A stretch of 64,000 bases of DNA. Source: Onchidella celtica. Its lineage: Eukaryota > Mollusca > Gastropoda > Systellommatophora > Onchidiidae. Below the pieces are notes generated by a model. It did no database searches, was not told the origin of the DNA, and worked only from the letters and a program-made list of their open reading frames with translations. Both the position numbers and the translations under genes were made by a program. How positions within the stretch are numbered: position 1 is the stretch's first letter; every line of letters begins with the position of its first letter. The stretch lies in assembly GCA_963931925.1 (NCBI GenBank), contig OZ007575.1, positions 29,537,252 through 29,601,251 of the forward strand. The letters run 5' to 3'. This document shows, in pieces, positions 1 to 10,265 of the stretch.

Positions 1-557
1 GGTTGTGTTGTAGATATTCTTTTACTACATAATTCAAAATCACAGTAGAAAACTATCGGTAATCTAGATTTGAAATGATGATTTGTAAATTGTAAAATAT
101 TATCACCTTCTTTTGGAAGGATTGTCTTACACATTTTGTGATTTAAAGAAGTATTAAATTCAGAAGTTATTATTAATTTAACTTTTACTGTTTTATTGTC
201 TTTAAAATCTTCAACAAGTTTTCTCACTCTTTCCTTAATTAATTTGAAATATCTAGAAGTAGTCTATTCTTTTACATCATCGATAATGGTTTCTTTGATA
301 ATATCTTTGAAGATTTTTTCGACCATTTTTAAAGAATTATTTTTAATAGACTTTTGATAAATTCTTTTCATAAATTCTCGATATGCTTGTTTATATTTTT
401 CCTTATTTCTTACATGTTTTTGAAGTTTCATACATTCTTTACATTTTGCTTTATGACCGTCTGAACTTTTTCTTTCCTTGTAAAATAAATCAAGAGATTT
501 TCGAATAAAACAAGTATTGCAATTCTTCGAATCCAAGCTTTGCTTGTTTTTTTCCAT
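1..557 (-). pseudogene. PolB-like N-terminal region of the Polinton fossil (runs off window)
   Basis: Read on the minus strand, 1-260 resembles the exonuclease-side start of protein-primed family B DNA polymerases of Polintons and adintoviruses: a basic stretch, then LPIVFYCDFE, which fits the ExoI-type D-x-E motif context. Just upstream (264-557) is a lysine-rich segment with two C-x2-C pairs (CNTC, CKEC), a zinc-binding or HNH-like arrangement that may be its N-terminus or a neighbouring gene. The rest of the polymerase would lie left of the window. It is divergently oriented to the integrase and structural genes, as is common in this family. Fossil part; assignment moderate because only the edge is present. 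Confidence 0.5.
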
Positions 558-569
558 TTTATAAAATAG

Positions 570-1044
570 TTGATTTTTATTGTCTTAAAAATGGCTGAAG
601 GTAGAACTCCGGTGTTTTGTGCAAAATGTAAAAAGCAAACCGATACTACAAGTATTGAACAAGTTAAAACAAAGAATAATAGAAATATGTTAAAAGGCAA
701 ATGTGTAATTTGTGGAAGTACTAAAACAAAATTTATACCCTCAATTGAAGGTAGCCAATAAAATCATCAACAAATTTCCTTTTGAAATGCATTTGCCAGG
801 TCATAATTTTACAGGACCGGGAATCAATTTTAAAAAACGGTTGAATTCCGAAATTTTGTCTGATGGAACAACAAAATTTACACCAAAATCTTGGAGTAAA
901 CCAATTAATAGAGTAGATGAAGCCGCAATGCATCGCGATATTTGTTATTTACAAAATCAAGATACTAAATCCAGAAATGAAATATGTGATAAAAAGATGC
1001 TACATTCTTTATATTCCATTTTAAAACCAACATTAAGAGAATGA
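570..1044 (+). pseudogene. Zinc-ribbon (DUF5679-like) and phospholipase-A2-like region of the Polinton fossil
   Basis: The first part (about 591-761) begins MAEGRTPVFCAKCK and has paired CxxC motifs (CAKC, CVIC), like the small DUF5679 zinc ribbons seen in large DNA viruses and adintoviruses. The second part (about 712-1044) has GHNFTGPGINF followed by D-x-A-A-x-x-(R/H)D-x-x-Y (RVDEAAMHRDICY), which matches the calcium loop and the HD catalytic region of the PLA2-like domain known from parvovirus VP1 and from many Polinton and adintovirus elements. In those viruses the domain is thought to help membrane escape. It directly precedes the integrase region. Part of a broken fossil element. Confidence 0.6.
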
Positions 1045-1077
1045 ATAGATAGAAATATTGTTGAACCTATTATTAAA

Positions 1078-1862
1078 ATGAAAAAAACTTTTGGAATAGG
1101 TGAAAAAAAAAAAAGCTTTACGAGTGATTTAGCAGAAGAACTTCACAAACTGGTTATTAAAAAATTTAAGAAAAGAAGAGTGATAGTTAATGGAATTGAT
1201 AAAATATGGGCTGCTGATTTAGTTGACATGTCTGCTTATTCTAAGCAAAACAAAGGATTTAAATACATTCTTGCTGTTATTGATGTTTTCTCAAAATATG
1301 GTTGGATGATTCCTTTAAAAAATAAAAGCGGACTAACAGTTGCTGAAGGATTTAAAAAGATATTAAGCCGGAAAAATTATGGGTTGATAAAGGAAGTGAA
1401 TTCTATAATAAATATGTTAAGAGTCTTTTCAAAGAAATCTATTCCACAGAGAATGAAGAGAAAAGTTCTGTAGTGGAAAGATGGAACCGAACAATGAAAG
1501 AAAAAATGTTTAAATATTTCACGGCGAATGGTGTTACGAAATATATAGATGTTTTAGATGATTTGGTAAATGATTATAATAGCGTGCTATCATTCATCAA
1601 TAAAAATGAAATAACCGTGTATAGAAATTTATATACAAAGAAACAGCTGCCAAAGCCTAAATTTAAATTAGGTGATAGAGTTAGAATTACAAAGAAGAAA
1701 AAAATTTTTGAGAAAGGTTACACACCAAAATGGACAAAAGAAATATTTACAATAGATAAAATTTTATATACATATCCAATTACTTACAAAATAAAAGATT
1801 TAGATGATGAAGAAATTATTGGTTCTTTTTATGAAAAGGAATTACAACGAACCAAGCTTTAA
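1078..1862 (+). pseudogene. Retroviral-type integrase region of the Polinton fossil
   Basis: Contains the DDE/RNase-H-fold integrase core typical of Polintons: KIWAADLVDMSAYSKQNKG followed by KYILAVIDVFSKYGW (first two catalytic-region strands), then a VERWNRTMKEKMFKYF segment corresponding to the end of the core, and a C-terminal chromo/SH3-like stretch beginning KFKLGDRVRITKKK. Integrases of this kind cut and join element ends, giving short target duplications in Polintons. It lies between the PLA2-like region and the structural-type genes. Belongs to a broken element; family identity is firm, activity is not implied. Confidence 0.8.
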
Positions 1863-1947
1863 CGTAACGCAAAGTTGAACGTAACGCGAAGTAACCCTTT
1901 GCTTATCGACTCCGTCGAAGTTGACGTTAAAATTTATTTCTTAAAAA

Positions 1948-2520
1948 TGGCATATGAAAAAGTTCAATTAAATATTTCTGATAATCAGAAAGAAAAAATT
2001 CAAAGAGCTATGAAAGAGAATCTTCCTATTACTATTAGAATTACTGCAGAACCGGGAAATGATGTTTTAGCATTAACACAAAGACAAATAACTAAACTGC
2101 AAAAATCATGTAATCAAAATAAAGGAGCTGATATTACTCTGAGTAGAAGACAAATAAAATATAACATGAAAATTGAAGGAGGGTTTCTGGCTGCTCTTGC
2201 TAGAATGGCACTCCCATTGCTGTCTAAAGTTGTTCCATCAGTAGCAAAAGCCATAGGAATAGGCGGGCTTACGGGTTTAGCAAGTAGTGGTGTTCAAAAA
2301 TTATTGGGGGACGGTCATAGACCTACAAACTCCTATGGAGTTGGAGACGGTTTATATTTTTAAAAAGGTGGATGTCTCTGTCAAATTGAAACTGATGGAA
2401 AAGGTTTATATTTAGGAACTGTAAAAGGAAGCGGTAATGAGTTTCAAGGAGATGGACTGTCTTTAAAACGAGAAGGACAAGTTTATAATGGTGAAGGTTT
2501 TTTGAGCGATTTGACCAAAA
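1948..2520 (+). pseudogene. Small glycine-rich hydrophobic virion-type protein of the Polinton fossil
   Basis: Starts at an ATG at 1948 preceded by the same TTAAAAATGGC-type context seen before other genes here. The product has a lysine-rich N-terminal domain, a basic segment (LSRRQIKYNMK) and then a hydrophobic glycine/alanine-rich tract, GGFLAALARMALPLL. That layout recalls the small pX/pVI-like membrane-active or core proteins of adenovirus-related elements and adintoviruses. The function is inferred from composition and position after the integrase, not from a conserved catalytic motif. Confidence 0.45.
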
Positions 2521-2542
2521 GGTCAAAAAATTTACTATAAAA

Positions 2543-3053
2543 ATGGAAGCTTCGGATTATAGAATGACAAAAATTCTTGATATTCAAAATTCTTTTGAAA
2601 AAACTAAAGAAAACAGAAGAATAACAGTTACGAAATATTCAAAAGCTTTAAATATAATTGACGGAACTGATGTAACTTTAAAAACTGCAGCCATTGGAAT
2701 GGGAAGAACAGGAGTAATACTTTTATCTACAGTGGTTAACATTCCTGTGGCTATTAATAATACTAGGTCTTTCAATAAGTACAGGATTATTAAGTATAGT
2801 TCTAAGATACATAAATAAAAAATTACAACATAAAGCTGATAAACATCAGAAAATCTTATTTTTATTGGAATCAAAACTTAATACAATTCAAACTTATATT
2901 TCTAATGCTGCTGAAGATGGAAAAATTTCAGATGAAGAATTCAAACTTATTTTAGATGAAGAAAAAAAATTTAGAGAAATGAAAAATGCAATAAAAAATA
3001 AAAAAGTCAGTGATCCTGAATTAAATATAGATGATCCATTGAAAAAAATTTAA
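2543..3053 (+). pseudogene. Short membrane-type and coiled-coil-type reading regions of the Polinton fossil
   Basis: Region of small plus-strand genes. The first product (from 2543) has a polar N-terminus and a hydrophobic stretch, TGVILLSTVVNIPVAI, that could span a membrane. The following stretch is charged and helix-prone (KISDEEFKLILDEEKKFREM). Proteins of this size and pattern recur beside integrase and DUF8207-like genes in invertebrate Polinton/adintovirus elements, but I cannot give them a function. Fossil parts. Confidence 0.35.
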
Positions 3054-3082
3054 AAAACTGGTTTGATTTTTATTCCATTAAA

Positions 3083-3918
3083 ATGTCTTTATTACAAATT
3101 GAAGATCCTTCAAAACGTGAAGCTATTGTTAATGAATATTTACAAACCAAAAAAAAAATTCAATTAAGTAACTTAAGCAAAAGAGTAGGAGATATTGAAA
3201 TGAAAAGAGAATTTTCCAAAGTATTTGCTCCTATTACAGAAAGTACACTAAAAGCAACAGAAGAAACTAAGAAATCTTTACAAAAAATTAAATTGAATAC
3301 TCCACTTGCTATAGAACAACCCTTGAAAGCAATTGAATCTCAAGCGTTGCAACAAATTGGTCCAACAGCAGCAACTTATTTACAAATGCGGATAAAACTT
3401 TTGGAATTTATTCTTTAGATGATAAATTTTATATTGGAAATAAAGAAATAAAAGTTGATGATGATGATATTATTATTGGAGAAGATAAATATGAAGGAAC
3501 ACCTGGTTTGTGGGAATTAATCACTAGTAGAGATCCTCATAATTTTTTAGATGAGGATAGAGCCAATTATGCACGTATTTTATTTTCTCTTAATGCCATA
3601 AAACACAATAATGATCCTAATAATCCAAGACCTAAATCTAGTGGAGGACATGAATACATGAATATCATAAAACCAATTTGGGAAAATAAACAAATTTATG
3701 ATGATCAAAGAAGTATAGAAGCAAGTTATTCCGGAACAGGATTTCTTCCGTCAGATCCTGATGCTTTAATACAGAGATTATCATTATTAATAGCTAGTAA
3801 AGAAGCAGGAAATACGGGTGTTGTAAATGAAATTGTAAGTATTATAGATGAATTATATAGACAAAAAAGTATTAACACTAATGAGTATAAAAAATTACAG
3901 TTAAAAATTGCTATATAA
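3083..3918 (+). pseudogene. DUF8207-like region of the Polinton fossil
   Basis: The N-terminal part (from 3083) is a charged helical segment. The C-terminal part holds GTPGLWELITSRDPHNF, then YARILFSLNAIKHNNDP, then KSSGGHEYMNIIKPIW. This reads like the DUF8207 proteins that are widespread in mollusc and other invertebrate Polinton/adintovirus-like elements, where the domain is of unknown role. The name is from memory of the family motif and should be confirmed by profile search. Fossil part. Confidence 0.5.
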
Positions 3919-3927
3919 AATCGACGA

Positions 3928-4220
3928 TGTTGGTGATAAATAAAGATCGCAAAAGAAAATATGTTTATGGAGGATATAGTAATAAATATTCCGGATCATG
4001 TTTTTTTGATTCGATAATTTCAGCTGTTACTAGCAAAGTTGCAAAAGAAGTTGTAAACAGCAACTGACTTAGGACAAAAAGCTGTTAATAAATTTATAGT
4101 TGATAAAGTTTTTAAACCAAAAAATATAAATAAAGTTCCATCTGGTAAAACGCAATTAACACCTGAATCAAAACAAATATTGGACAATTTATTAGGAAGG
4201 GGAATTAAACGTATTTAAAA
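3928..4220 (+). pseudogene. Last small virion-type reading region of the Polinton fossil
   Basis: After 3928 a basic, glycine-rich stretch (GGYSNKYSGS) is followed by a helical segment and a C-terminus ending in GRGIKRI. Short basic proteins with such an ending are frequent at the end of the structural cluster in these elements. No function is claimed. After this point coding character stops. Confidence 0.3.
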
Positions 4221-4266
4221 CTTTTCATGTGTGAATCAATCAACAGAATTTTCTGCAGAAGATATT

Positions 4267-4515
4267 CTCAAACTCTCTAAAACTTGGGGTGAGAGAGTTT
4301 TAGGGGAGTTTATGTTTTATTTTTTTGAAAAAGCTTATGTGTTTATGCTTTAATAAAGGTTGAATTTTTTAAAAGGTGGCCTAGAAATGCTGATAGAATT
4401 GCAGCTTTGCTGGTTCTAATACTCTGGGAAAATTTTTTCATTTTTTTGAATTTTTATGTGTTTATGTGTTATATAGGGGGTGAATTTTTTAAAATTTTAA
4501 AAGGTGGTCTAGAGA
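4267..4515. repeat. Hairpin plus two ~70-bp direct repeats at the Polinton/LINE boundary
   Basis: At 4267-4305 an 8-bp stem (aaactctc / gagagttt) forms a small hairpin. Then two similar stretches, about 4318-4385 and 4437-4515, share tatgtgtttatg, tgaattttttaaaa and aaaggtgg(c/t)ctaga. They may be the terminal zone of the Polinton or an unrelated tandem duplication. Confidence 0.5.
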
Positions 4516-4519
4516 GGTC

Positions 4520-6075
4520 CATTCCTACAATACTAAGAACAAACATAAAGAGTGGATAAGCCAGGAATCAATGGAGAAAATCAAGCTGATGAGAACCAAG
4601 AAGGCACAGCAGAACCAGGGCTGAGAAGGAGGCAGCACAAAAAGAAGGAGGTCAAGAAGAGCATTTTATGCTGTTTTAAGGGACAAAGAAACATACATCC
4701 AAGAAATGGCAGGCAGAGCAGAGACAGCGCTCCAATATGAGGACACTATACCAAGTAACAAGAAGAACAGCCCAAAGGTACCGGTCAAAGATGCTGATGG
4801 AAAGACTATTTTCGAGGAAGAGGCACAATTGCGAAGATGGAAAGAACATTTTGAAACCCTACTCAACAGGCCAACACTCTTTTATTATTCGATTTCTTTT
4901 TTCACTTGAAAAAGGCGAAAGCCGAAAATTTTGTGTATTTTCTGTCTTATCTTTAGTTTGCTTTGTATTGTTTGGGTTTTATTTGTCACGCGGGGTTTCG
5001 CAATATATAACCTTTTCTTTTTGCCCAATTTTGACTGTGCCCGAGTGTTGGACATTGCTGTCTATACCTGGAAAAGTCTTCAACTGTATACTTCTGGAGA
5101 GAATCAAAGAGGACGCAGAGGCTAAGAGACGAGCAAAAGGAATTTCGAAAACACCGGTCTTGTACTGACCAAATTGCCACCTTTATCGTCATGGAATTCG
5201 ATTATGAGAAAGCCTTTGACAGCGTTGATAGGAATGTTCTGGGGAAGATAATGAGACACTACGGTATACCACAAAAAATCGTTAGCTTGATAGAAAAGAT
5301 GTATCGCAACACCAGCTGCAAGGTATGAAGGAAAACTCGCAGAAAGTTTTGAAGGCAAAACGGGAGTTAGGGCTGCTTGTTATCACCTTTCTTCTTTATC
5401 CTGGCTATGGACTGGCATCTGAAATTTATCTGGAAAGAGGAATGGTATTCAGTGGACCCTATGGACCCTAGATGACCTGGATTATGCTGATGATATAGCA
5501 TTACTGTCACACACACAGCAACAGATGCAAGCAAAAACATCAGACCTTAGGATTCACCCAGAGAAATCCAAAGTCCTCAAGATAAAAACTTCAAGTACAG
5601 AGCCAGTAACAGTAAACGGGAGCCCCTTGGAAATAGTTAACAGCTTCACTTATTTAGGAACATAGGGGGACATAAAGGCAAGAGCAGCTTTCAAATCCCT
5701 GAACAATGTCTGGAAGGATCGTGGAATCTCCATCACTACAAAATGCAAACTCTTTAACTCCAATGTAAAATCTGTCCTATTGTAAGGCTGGGAAACCTGG
5801 AAACATTCCCAAACCTGCTTGAGGAGGCTGCAAATCCTTCGTCAATACCTGTCTGAGGAGACTTCTGAGGATAAGATGGCCGGATATTATTACGGAAGCG
5901 GATAGCACGGGGAAACAGGAAGAGGGGCAGGCCACGAACAACATGGAGGCATAGAGGAGGATATGAAGAGAGGTGACTGAACATGGAATGAGTTGTCAAG
6001 GATCGCCCAGGATAGAGATAAATGGAAGTCTGTCGTTCGTGGCCTATACCCTGTTAGATGATGATGATGATGATG
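4520..6075 (+). mobile_element. RTE-like LINE, decayed, interrupted by another repeat
   Basis: Translated fragments match the reverse transcriptase ORF of RTE-type non-LTR retrotransposons. In order: RRWKEHFETLLNRP before the RT domain (to about 4870); LLSIPGKVFNCILLERIKE (about 5062-5105); CTDQIAT and DYEKAFDSVDRNV (about 5163-5235); DDLDYADDIALLSHT with the catalytic YADD box (about 5470-5515); and the LYSNVKSV-type C-terminal region. It ends with DKWKSVVRGLYPVR and a (gat)n tail at 6058-6075, typical of RTE 3' ends. Several frameshifts and stops are present. The stretch normally lying between LLNRP and LLSIPGK is missing and is replaced by an unrelated repeat at about 4878-5045. A plain dead LINE, homologous to the copy at 13338-14379. 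Confidence 0.8.
4878..5045 (+). repeat. Dispersed repeat R1, copy lodged inside the LINE
   Basis: This ~165-bp segment, with ggcgaaagccgaaaatt, gtttgctttgtattgtttgg and tttttgcccaattttgact, is matched in inverted orientation at 35655-35812. It replaces part of the LINE between two conserved protein blocks. Its own family is unknown to me. Confidence 0.75.
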
Positions 6076-7494
6076 AAGTTATGTAGCCACATATTATGAA
6101 ACTACATAGAGGGACAGATTTACAAGAGCTAGAAAACAAATTTTTTCAAATACATTGCTTATCTTCTAACGTTTTTAGATGTATTGTTTGTTTCCTTCAT
6201 CGATAGGGGGAAAGAAATCAAATTTTTGCATAGAATGTGTAGAAGAGAGTTGTCATCTGAAGTGAGAACACATTATCACGGTAGGCCCACGGATATAACT
6301 GCCACTCTTGGGTGATCCTGAATTTAACTCTGCATGTCTTTCTAGCCTAAAAGAAACTTTGTCGTCATCTCTCTTTGGTGAAATGGTGAAAATATAATCT
6401 ACCAGCAAGTCAGCGTTGAAAAAACAATTAGAAATGGAAGACAGAAAGTAGCTTTAAGATCTTAAAGATGTCCTCTTTTTTTTGTTAGTCTTGCCCCAGA
6501 TCCCAAAAAAAAAAATGTTATGAAAATGTTATTTTTGTGGCAACAGTTCAACTAATACACTAGATGCGAGATTTATTCATTTTATTTATGCTCCATGTCA
6601 CTGGTCAGCCTTCTTTCAGCCTGTATTCTAATATAAATGCCCTCTGCATGTGTTTACAATATTAGGATGCTGTATGCTGTACATAATTTTTTAAAACATA
6701 AATTATGTGAATGTATCTGGAAATCTAAGAGCGCGTTCCACATCATGATATTTATAACTATGAGACAGGGCTCTCGCTTTAATAGAGTTTCATAACTCTG
6801 TCATCAGAAATGATAAATTCTCTCTACTTTCCAAAGACAGTACCCACAAAAAACTACATATGTAATACATGATTCTGTATCTTCTGCAGATTAAATCACA
6901 AATTTCCACAAACATTAGTTCGCAGCTATGGGGATATGAAGTGCTGCTCCCTTGGCGTAACAGATTATGTAGTATGTTACAATATAAACTCAGCACAATA
7001 AGCCAAGGAACGACTTACAGTTTCACATGTCAAAATAAAACTTCAGTATCTCGCAAACCTTTAATAACTCTTATTAAAACAGAATCGCGACCTCGTTTAG
7101 AATTCAAATTACACAGATGTAATCTATGGTCTCAAAGATAGATTTTGGAAAAAATGAATAAATTTTGTTCAACCGTTTTGAAGTTGTCCATTCTTTGAAA
7201 TTTTGTTCCTTGACTTATGCTGAGTTTATAACCAAAACAGACACTGGTCGAAAAATAGGCTCATTGTATTTTATGTTAAATAATATTTTTCTCTCTTCTA
7301 TGTAATGCTGATGGTTATTTTTCAATTTTCTTACCTCGTGCCTTCTTCGCTGAAAGTGAACATGGTTTCCCATGTCCCTGGAGGATCCACAACTCTTTGT
7401 CTTTTCTCTGCCCCTGAAATCAACATTACTGCCCATTTTTCCAACAATATAGGTTCAGGTTAATCCTCCTGTTGACTAAATACAAGAAAAAAAT
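6076..7494. other. No gene seen
   Basis: Ordinary AT-rich DNA between the LINE and a SINE. Reading frames are short and lack recognisable motifs. A poly-A-rich tract lies near 6505-6515. Confidence 0.6.
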
Positions 7495-7645
7495 GAATGG
7501 ATTCCACAAGAGTTAAATTTGATTTGACAAAAAAATCGTTTATTAAAAAAATATTTAAAAAAACCCAACCCGCCTGATAATCAAACCACGGTCACCCAAT
7601 TGGCAGGCGAAGTTGCTAACCACTAAGCTATTAGTAATGCGGATA
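7495..7645 (-). repeat. tRNA-derived SINE (minus strand)
   Basis: On the minus strand the sequence reads tagcttagtggttagc, a good fit to a pol III A box (TRGCNNAGTGG). It is followed about 30 bp on by ggtttgattatc, a slightly altered B box. An A-rich/T-rich tail region lies at 7495-7565. Related copies are at 9050, 33980, 34146 and 43080. Confidence 0.75.
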
Positions 7646-8094
7646 TTGTTTATATAAAAGTGAAGAAATTTTTCCAAAATAAACATCACAAAACCAATTT
7701 TGGCGGATAAACACACTTTTAAATAAACAATAAATGATTCCCATGCAGTCTAATTTCAACATCTAGCCTATATTAAATTAAAAATGTCAAAAAGAACTTT
7801 TTTTGACATAAGAAATAAATTTTAAAAAGAATATGTTAAATAATATATCCCCGATTCTATCCCCGATCCCAGAACTTATCGAAACCATTCTTAACCCTTA
7901 AGCCTGTCTGTGTACCCATCAACTTGAGATTTAATCTGGTATATAATAATTATAGTTCAATCTGATGGTAATACTCCCCAATTTTATGATGTCTTTTAAT
8001 TAGATTTAGAAGGTGTTTTCTTGTAGATCTAGTCTACATCTAGATCCAATGGGGCCGCTGTCGGATGAGGGTCGAATACAGTGATCCTGTAGTG

Positions 8095-8585
8095 GATGCA
8101 GACTCGGTTGGATCATGATGCCCCACCTTTCCAAGATGCTTCACCACGTCATCGAGATGTTGGTGTTGTTACGGCGTCAGTTGCCTTCCATATTGGGCAT
8201 CTCCTCCTTCAAGGAGTCGCGCCTAGCGTAGGGCATCGGGTATGCTCGTTGCCGAACTGGTACCTCTGACGTGAGGTTGATGCGGTGTTCACCCAACTGG
8301 CAGCGTGCTTGGAGATTGGTGAAGATGCTTCACCACGTCATCGAGATGTTGGCGTTGTTCCGGCGTCAGTTGCCTTCCATATTGGACATCTTCGTAGCCT
8401 TCCTTCTGGTCCCAGCTAACTAGATCGGCATCATTCCACCATTGTCGCCTTCCAGGTCGCCGTCCTCGACGACTGTCATACCAGCTGACTCCACGGGTTG
8501 ACTCTCGTCCATCAGGTTGACCTCTGCCAGCACAGTAACAGGCACGGTCGTCGTCATCTCCAAAGGCGTCGCTCCCATAGATTTA
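8095..8585 (-). mobile_element. Gypsy-type LTR retrotransposon fragment
   Basis: On the minus strand the fragment includes a segment like the approach to the Gypsy reverse transcriptase: LPVGEHRINLTSEVPVR, then RAYPMPYARRDSLKEE. It also carries a stretch resembling the protease-RT linker (LTPEQRQHLDDVVKHL). A ~70-bp block occurs twice, near 8139-8207 and 8323-8391. No LTR is attached. It may belong to the same family as 11634-15076. Broken fossil fragment; moderate to old. Confidence 0.6.
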
Positions 8586-9049
8586 CTACACAATTAGATC
8601 GCGGCTTCCCATTGGTTGAGCCAGCGAAAAGTGAAGCACCCCTAGAGAGAGATCTGCCATGTTGATAAGACGTGTTGTTAAACAGTCCGAGTCATCGATC
8701 CGCTACTTTCGTTTTGTGCTGTATGTCATTTGTAAGTCTCACAAGAAAGAATCAGAGCTTGGACCTGTCTTTTTCATTGAAAGGTGTGTATTGCTTCATA
8801 TTAATAATGTTTATTTTTTTCAGAGATAATCAGTAATTGCAGGCTGAATCACTGTGAAAATACGAAAGAGCGAAAGCTCGGTCTGCTACCAGGCTAGCAG
8901 TCTCACTACATCTAGTCAAGATCATTCATCAGGTATCATTTAATGTTTTAGATCTAGTCTAATTGGAATCCCAATTTCAAGGAATAGCACCGTGCAGAAG
9001 TATTGATACAGTTCATTTAGTTGGCAAGTCACCAGACATCTGTGACCCC
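8586..9049. other. No gene seen; scattered tctagat motifs
   Basis: Non-coding stretch with isolated agatctagtcta-like motifs (for example near 8950) of the dispersed tctagatc family abundant around 31 kb. Confidence 0.5.
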
Positions 9050-9118
9050 AAAAAAAGTTAGATCTTGCGGAGCCTCGAACCCCCACCCCCCAACTCGGCA
9101 GGCGAATTAATTCTGGTA
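9050..9118 (-). repeat. SINE fragment (B-box region, minus strand)
   Basis: The minus strand carries gggttcgaggctc, a near-canonical B box. It is followed by the same ccgcaag ending found in the SINE piece at 43080-43160. The gcctgccga(g) block is shared with the 7495 copy. Confidence 0.6.
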
Positions 9119-9430
9119 GGTTTTTGGAATGGAGCAAAGGAATGAGCGGCAGTGTAGGAGGAACTCCACTGGCTTTGCAATTTTTGCTTTCTGATTTCCC
9201 CTCGACAGTCTGTTTGTTTACACTGGTCTATTTTCTGAATGAGAAGTGATGGGCATCGTTCATTTTGGTCATGTGATTGAGATGGACGATCAGGTGGCCG
9301 CGGTTGGCCTCTCACTCGTCAAGCGAAGGAATTATTCTTTTCAGATTTTCAATTTATGTATGTGAAGAATCTGATCTTTCTAGACTCGCTAAAGCTAAAA
9401 TTCAGAGGGCTTTGGTTCTCGCCTGCTTGT

Positions 9431-9932
9431 TATGGTACTTCGGCGATTTTGTATCTCATCAAAAATGTTTTGGTGAAGGTTTCATCTATAGCTCGACCGA
9501 ACGCCGTTTTAAGGTGGTCTTCCTAAATAAAAATCACAAACCAGAAATCCATCTGCGAGTAAAATTCTGACTTTTTCGCAAGGCTTTCTAGCTACATCCC
9601 AGTCAAGTTTGTTGCTTGCCCAGGAAGTGTTGGGAATTGCAGGATTCAGATTTCTGCTCCCTTACAAGTTCTCACAGGATCACATAGAGATGTTTTTCAG
9701 CAAGGTACGTAGAACTTTGTTGGCCATTCGATGGTAGCAGCATAACGCCGGTTGGCTATTGGAACCTCATTAAATATTATATAATAAAAAGGTCAGAATT
9801 TTACTCGCAGATGGATTTCTGGTTTGTGATTTTTATTTAGGAAGACCACCTTAAAATGGCGTTCGGTCGAGCTATAGATGAAACCTTCACCAAAACATTT
9901 TTGATGAGATACAAAATCGCCGAAGTACCATA
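9431..9932. mobile_element. Foldback/MITE with ~143-bp inverted arms
   Basis: The left arm (9431-9573) and right arm (about 9789-9932) are inverted copies of about 143 bp with essentially one visible substitution (gccgtt against gccatt on comparison). The spacer is about 215 bp. Both ends read tatggtacttcggcg. The flanks could supply a TA duplication. An arm-like segment recurs at 44866-44930. There is no coding capacity. The near-identity of the arms implies recent insertion or conversion. Confidence 0.85.
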
Positions 9933-10265
9933 ATAATATATAACGAAGTTCCAACAGCCAGTCAACGATATGTGTATTTGAATCTTATGTATTTCAAAAG
10001 TGAGATAAGTGAGGTGATGAAATCGACAAGTGAGAGTGAATGAGCCAGGGCGATGAAAGATTCAGATGTGAGAGAAGGCTGGGACTATGAAAGATGGAGA
10101 GAGAATGATACTTTGGGTCAGCTCAAGAATCAAGTGTATAAACAGTATCATCTCAATATTTATTATGTTAATGTAGTGCCGTGGCAGTGTCATGTGCATG
10201 TATCAATATTGATGTTAAAAAGCATATGATTTGTATGCAGTGTATGCACATGTGCAAAAGAGAAA
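9933..10265. other. No gene seen
   Basis: Non-coding DNA with gaga-rich stretches between the foldback element and the transposase remnant. Confidence 0.5.

Larger units (their letters stand above)
1..4250. mobile_element. Fossil Polinton/Maverick (adintovirus-like) element, partial
   Basis: AT-rich block whose gene content fits a Polinton or adintovirus-like element: a protein-primed PolB edge on the minus strand, then plus-strand zinc-ribbon and phospholipase-A2-like region, retroviral-type integrase, a glycine-rich hydrophobic small protein and several short lysine-rich virion-type genes. The left part lies outside the window. The right limit is set by the loss of this gene style near 4220-4250; I did not find a convincing terminal inverted repeat. 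The element is broken, with several breaks (roughly half a dozen in the visible part), and is best read as a fossil of moderate age. Family assignment rests on the gene combination, which is characteristic; the exact lineage is inference. Confidence 0.75.

Noticed and set aside
7560-7640. tRNA gene
   Set aside because: A- and B-box motifs are present but the cloverleaf is not intact and related copies are scattered, so it is a SINE.
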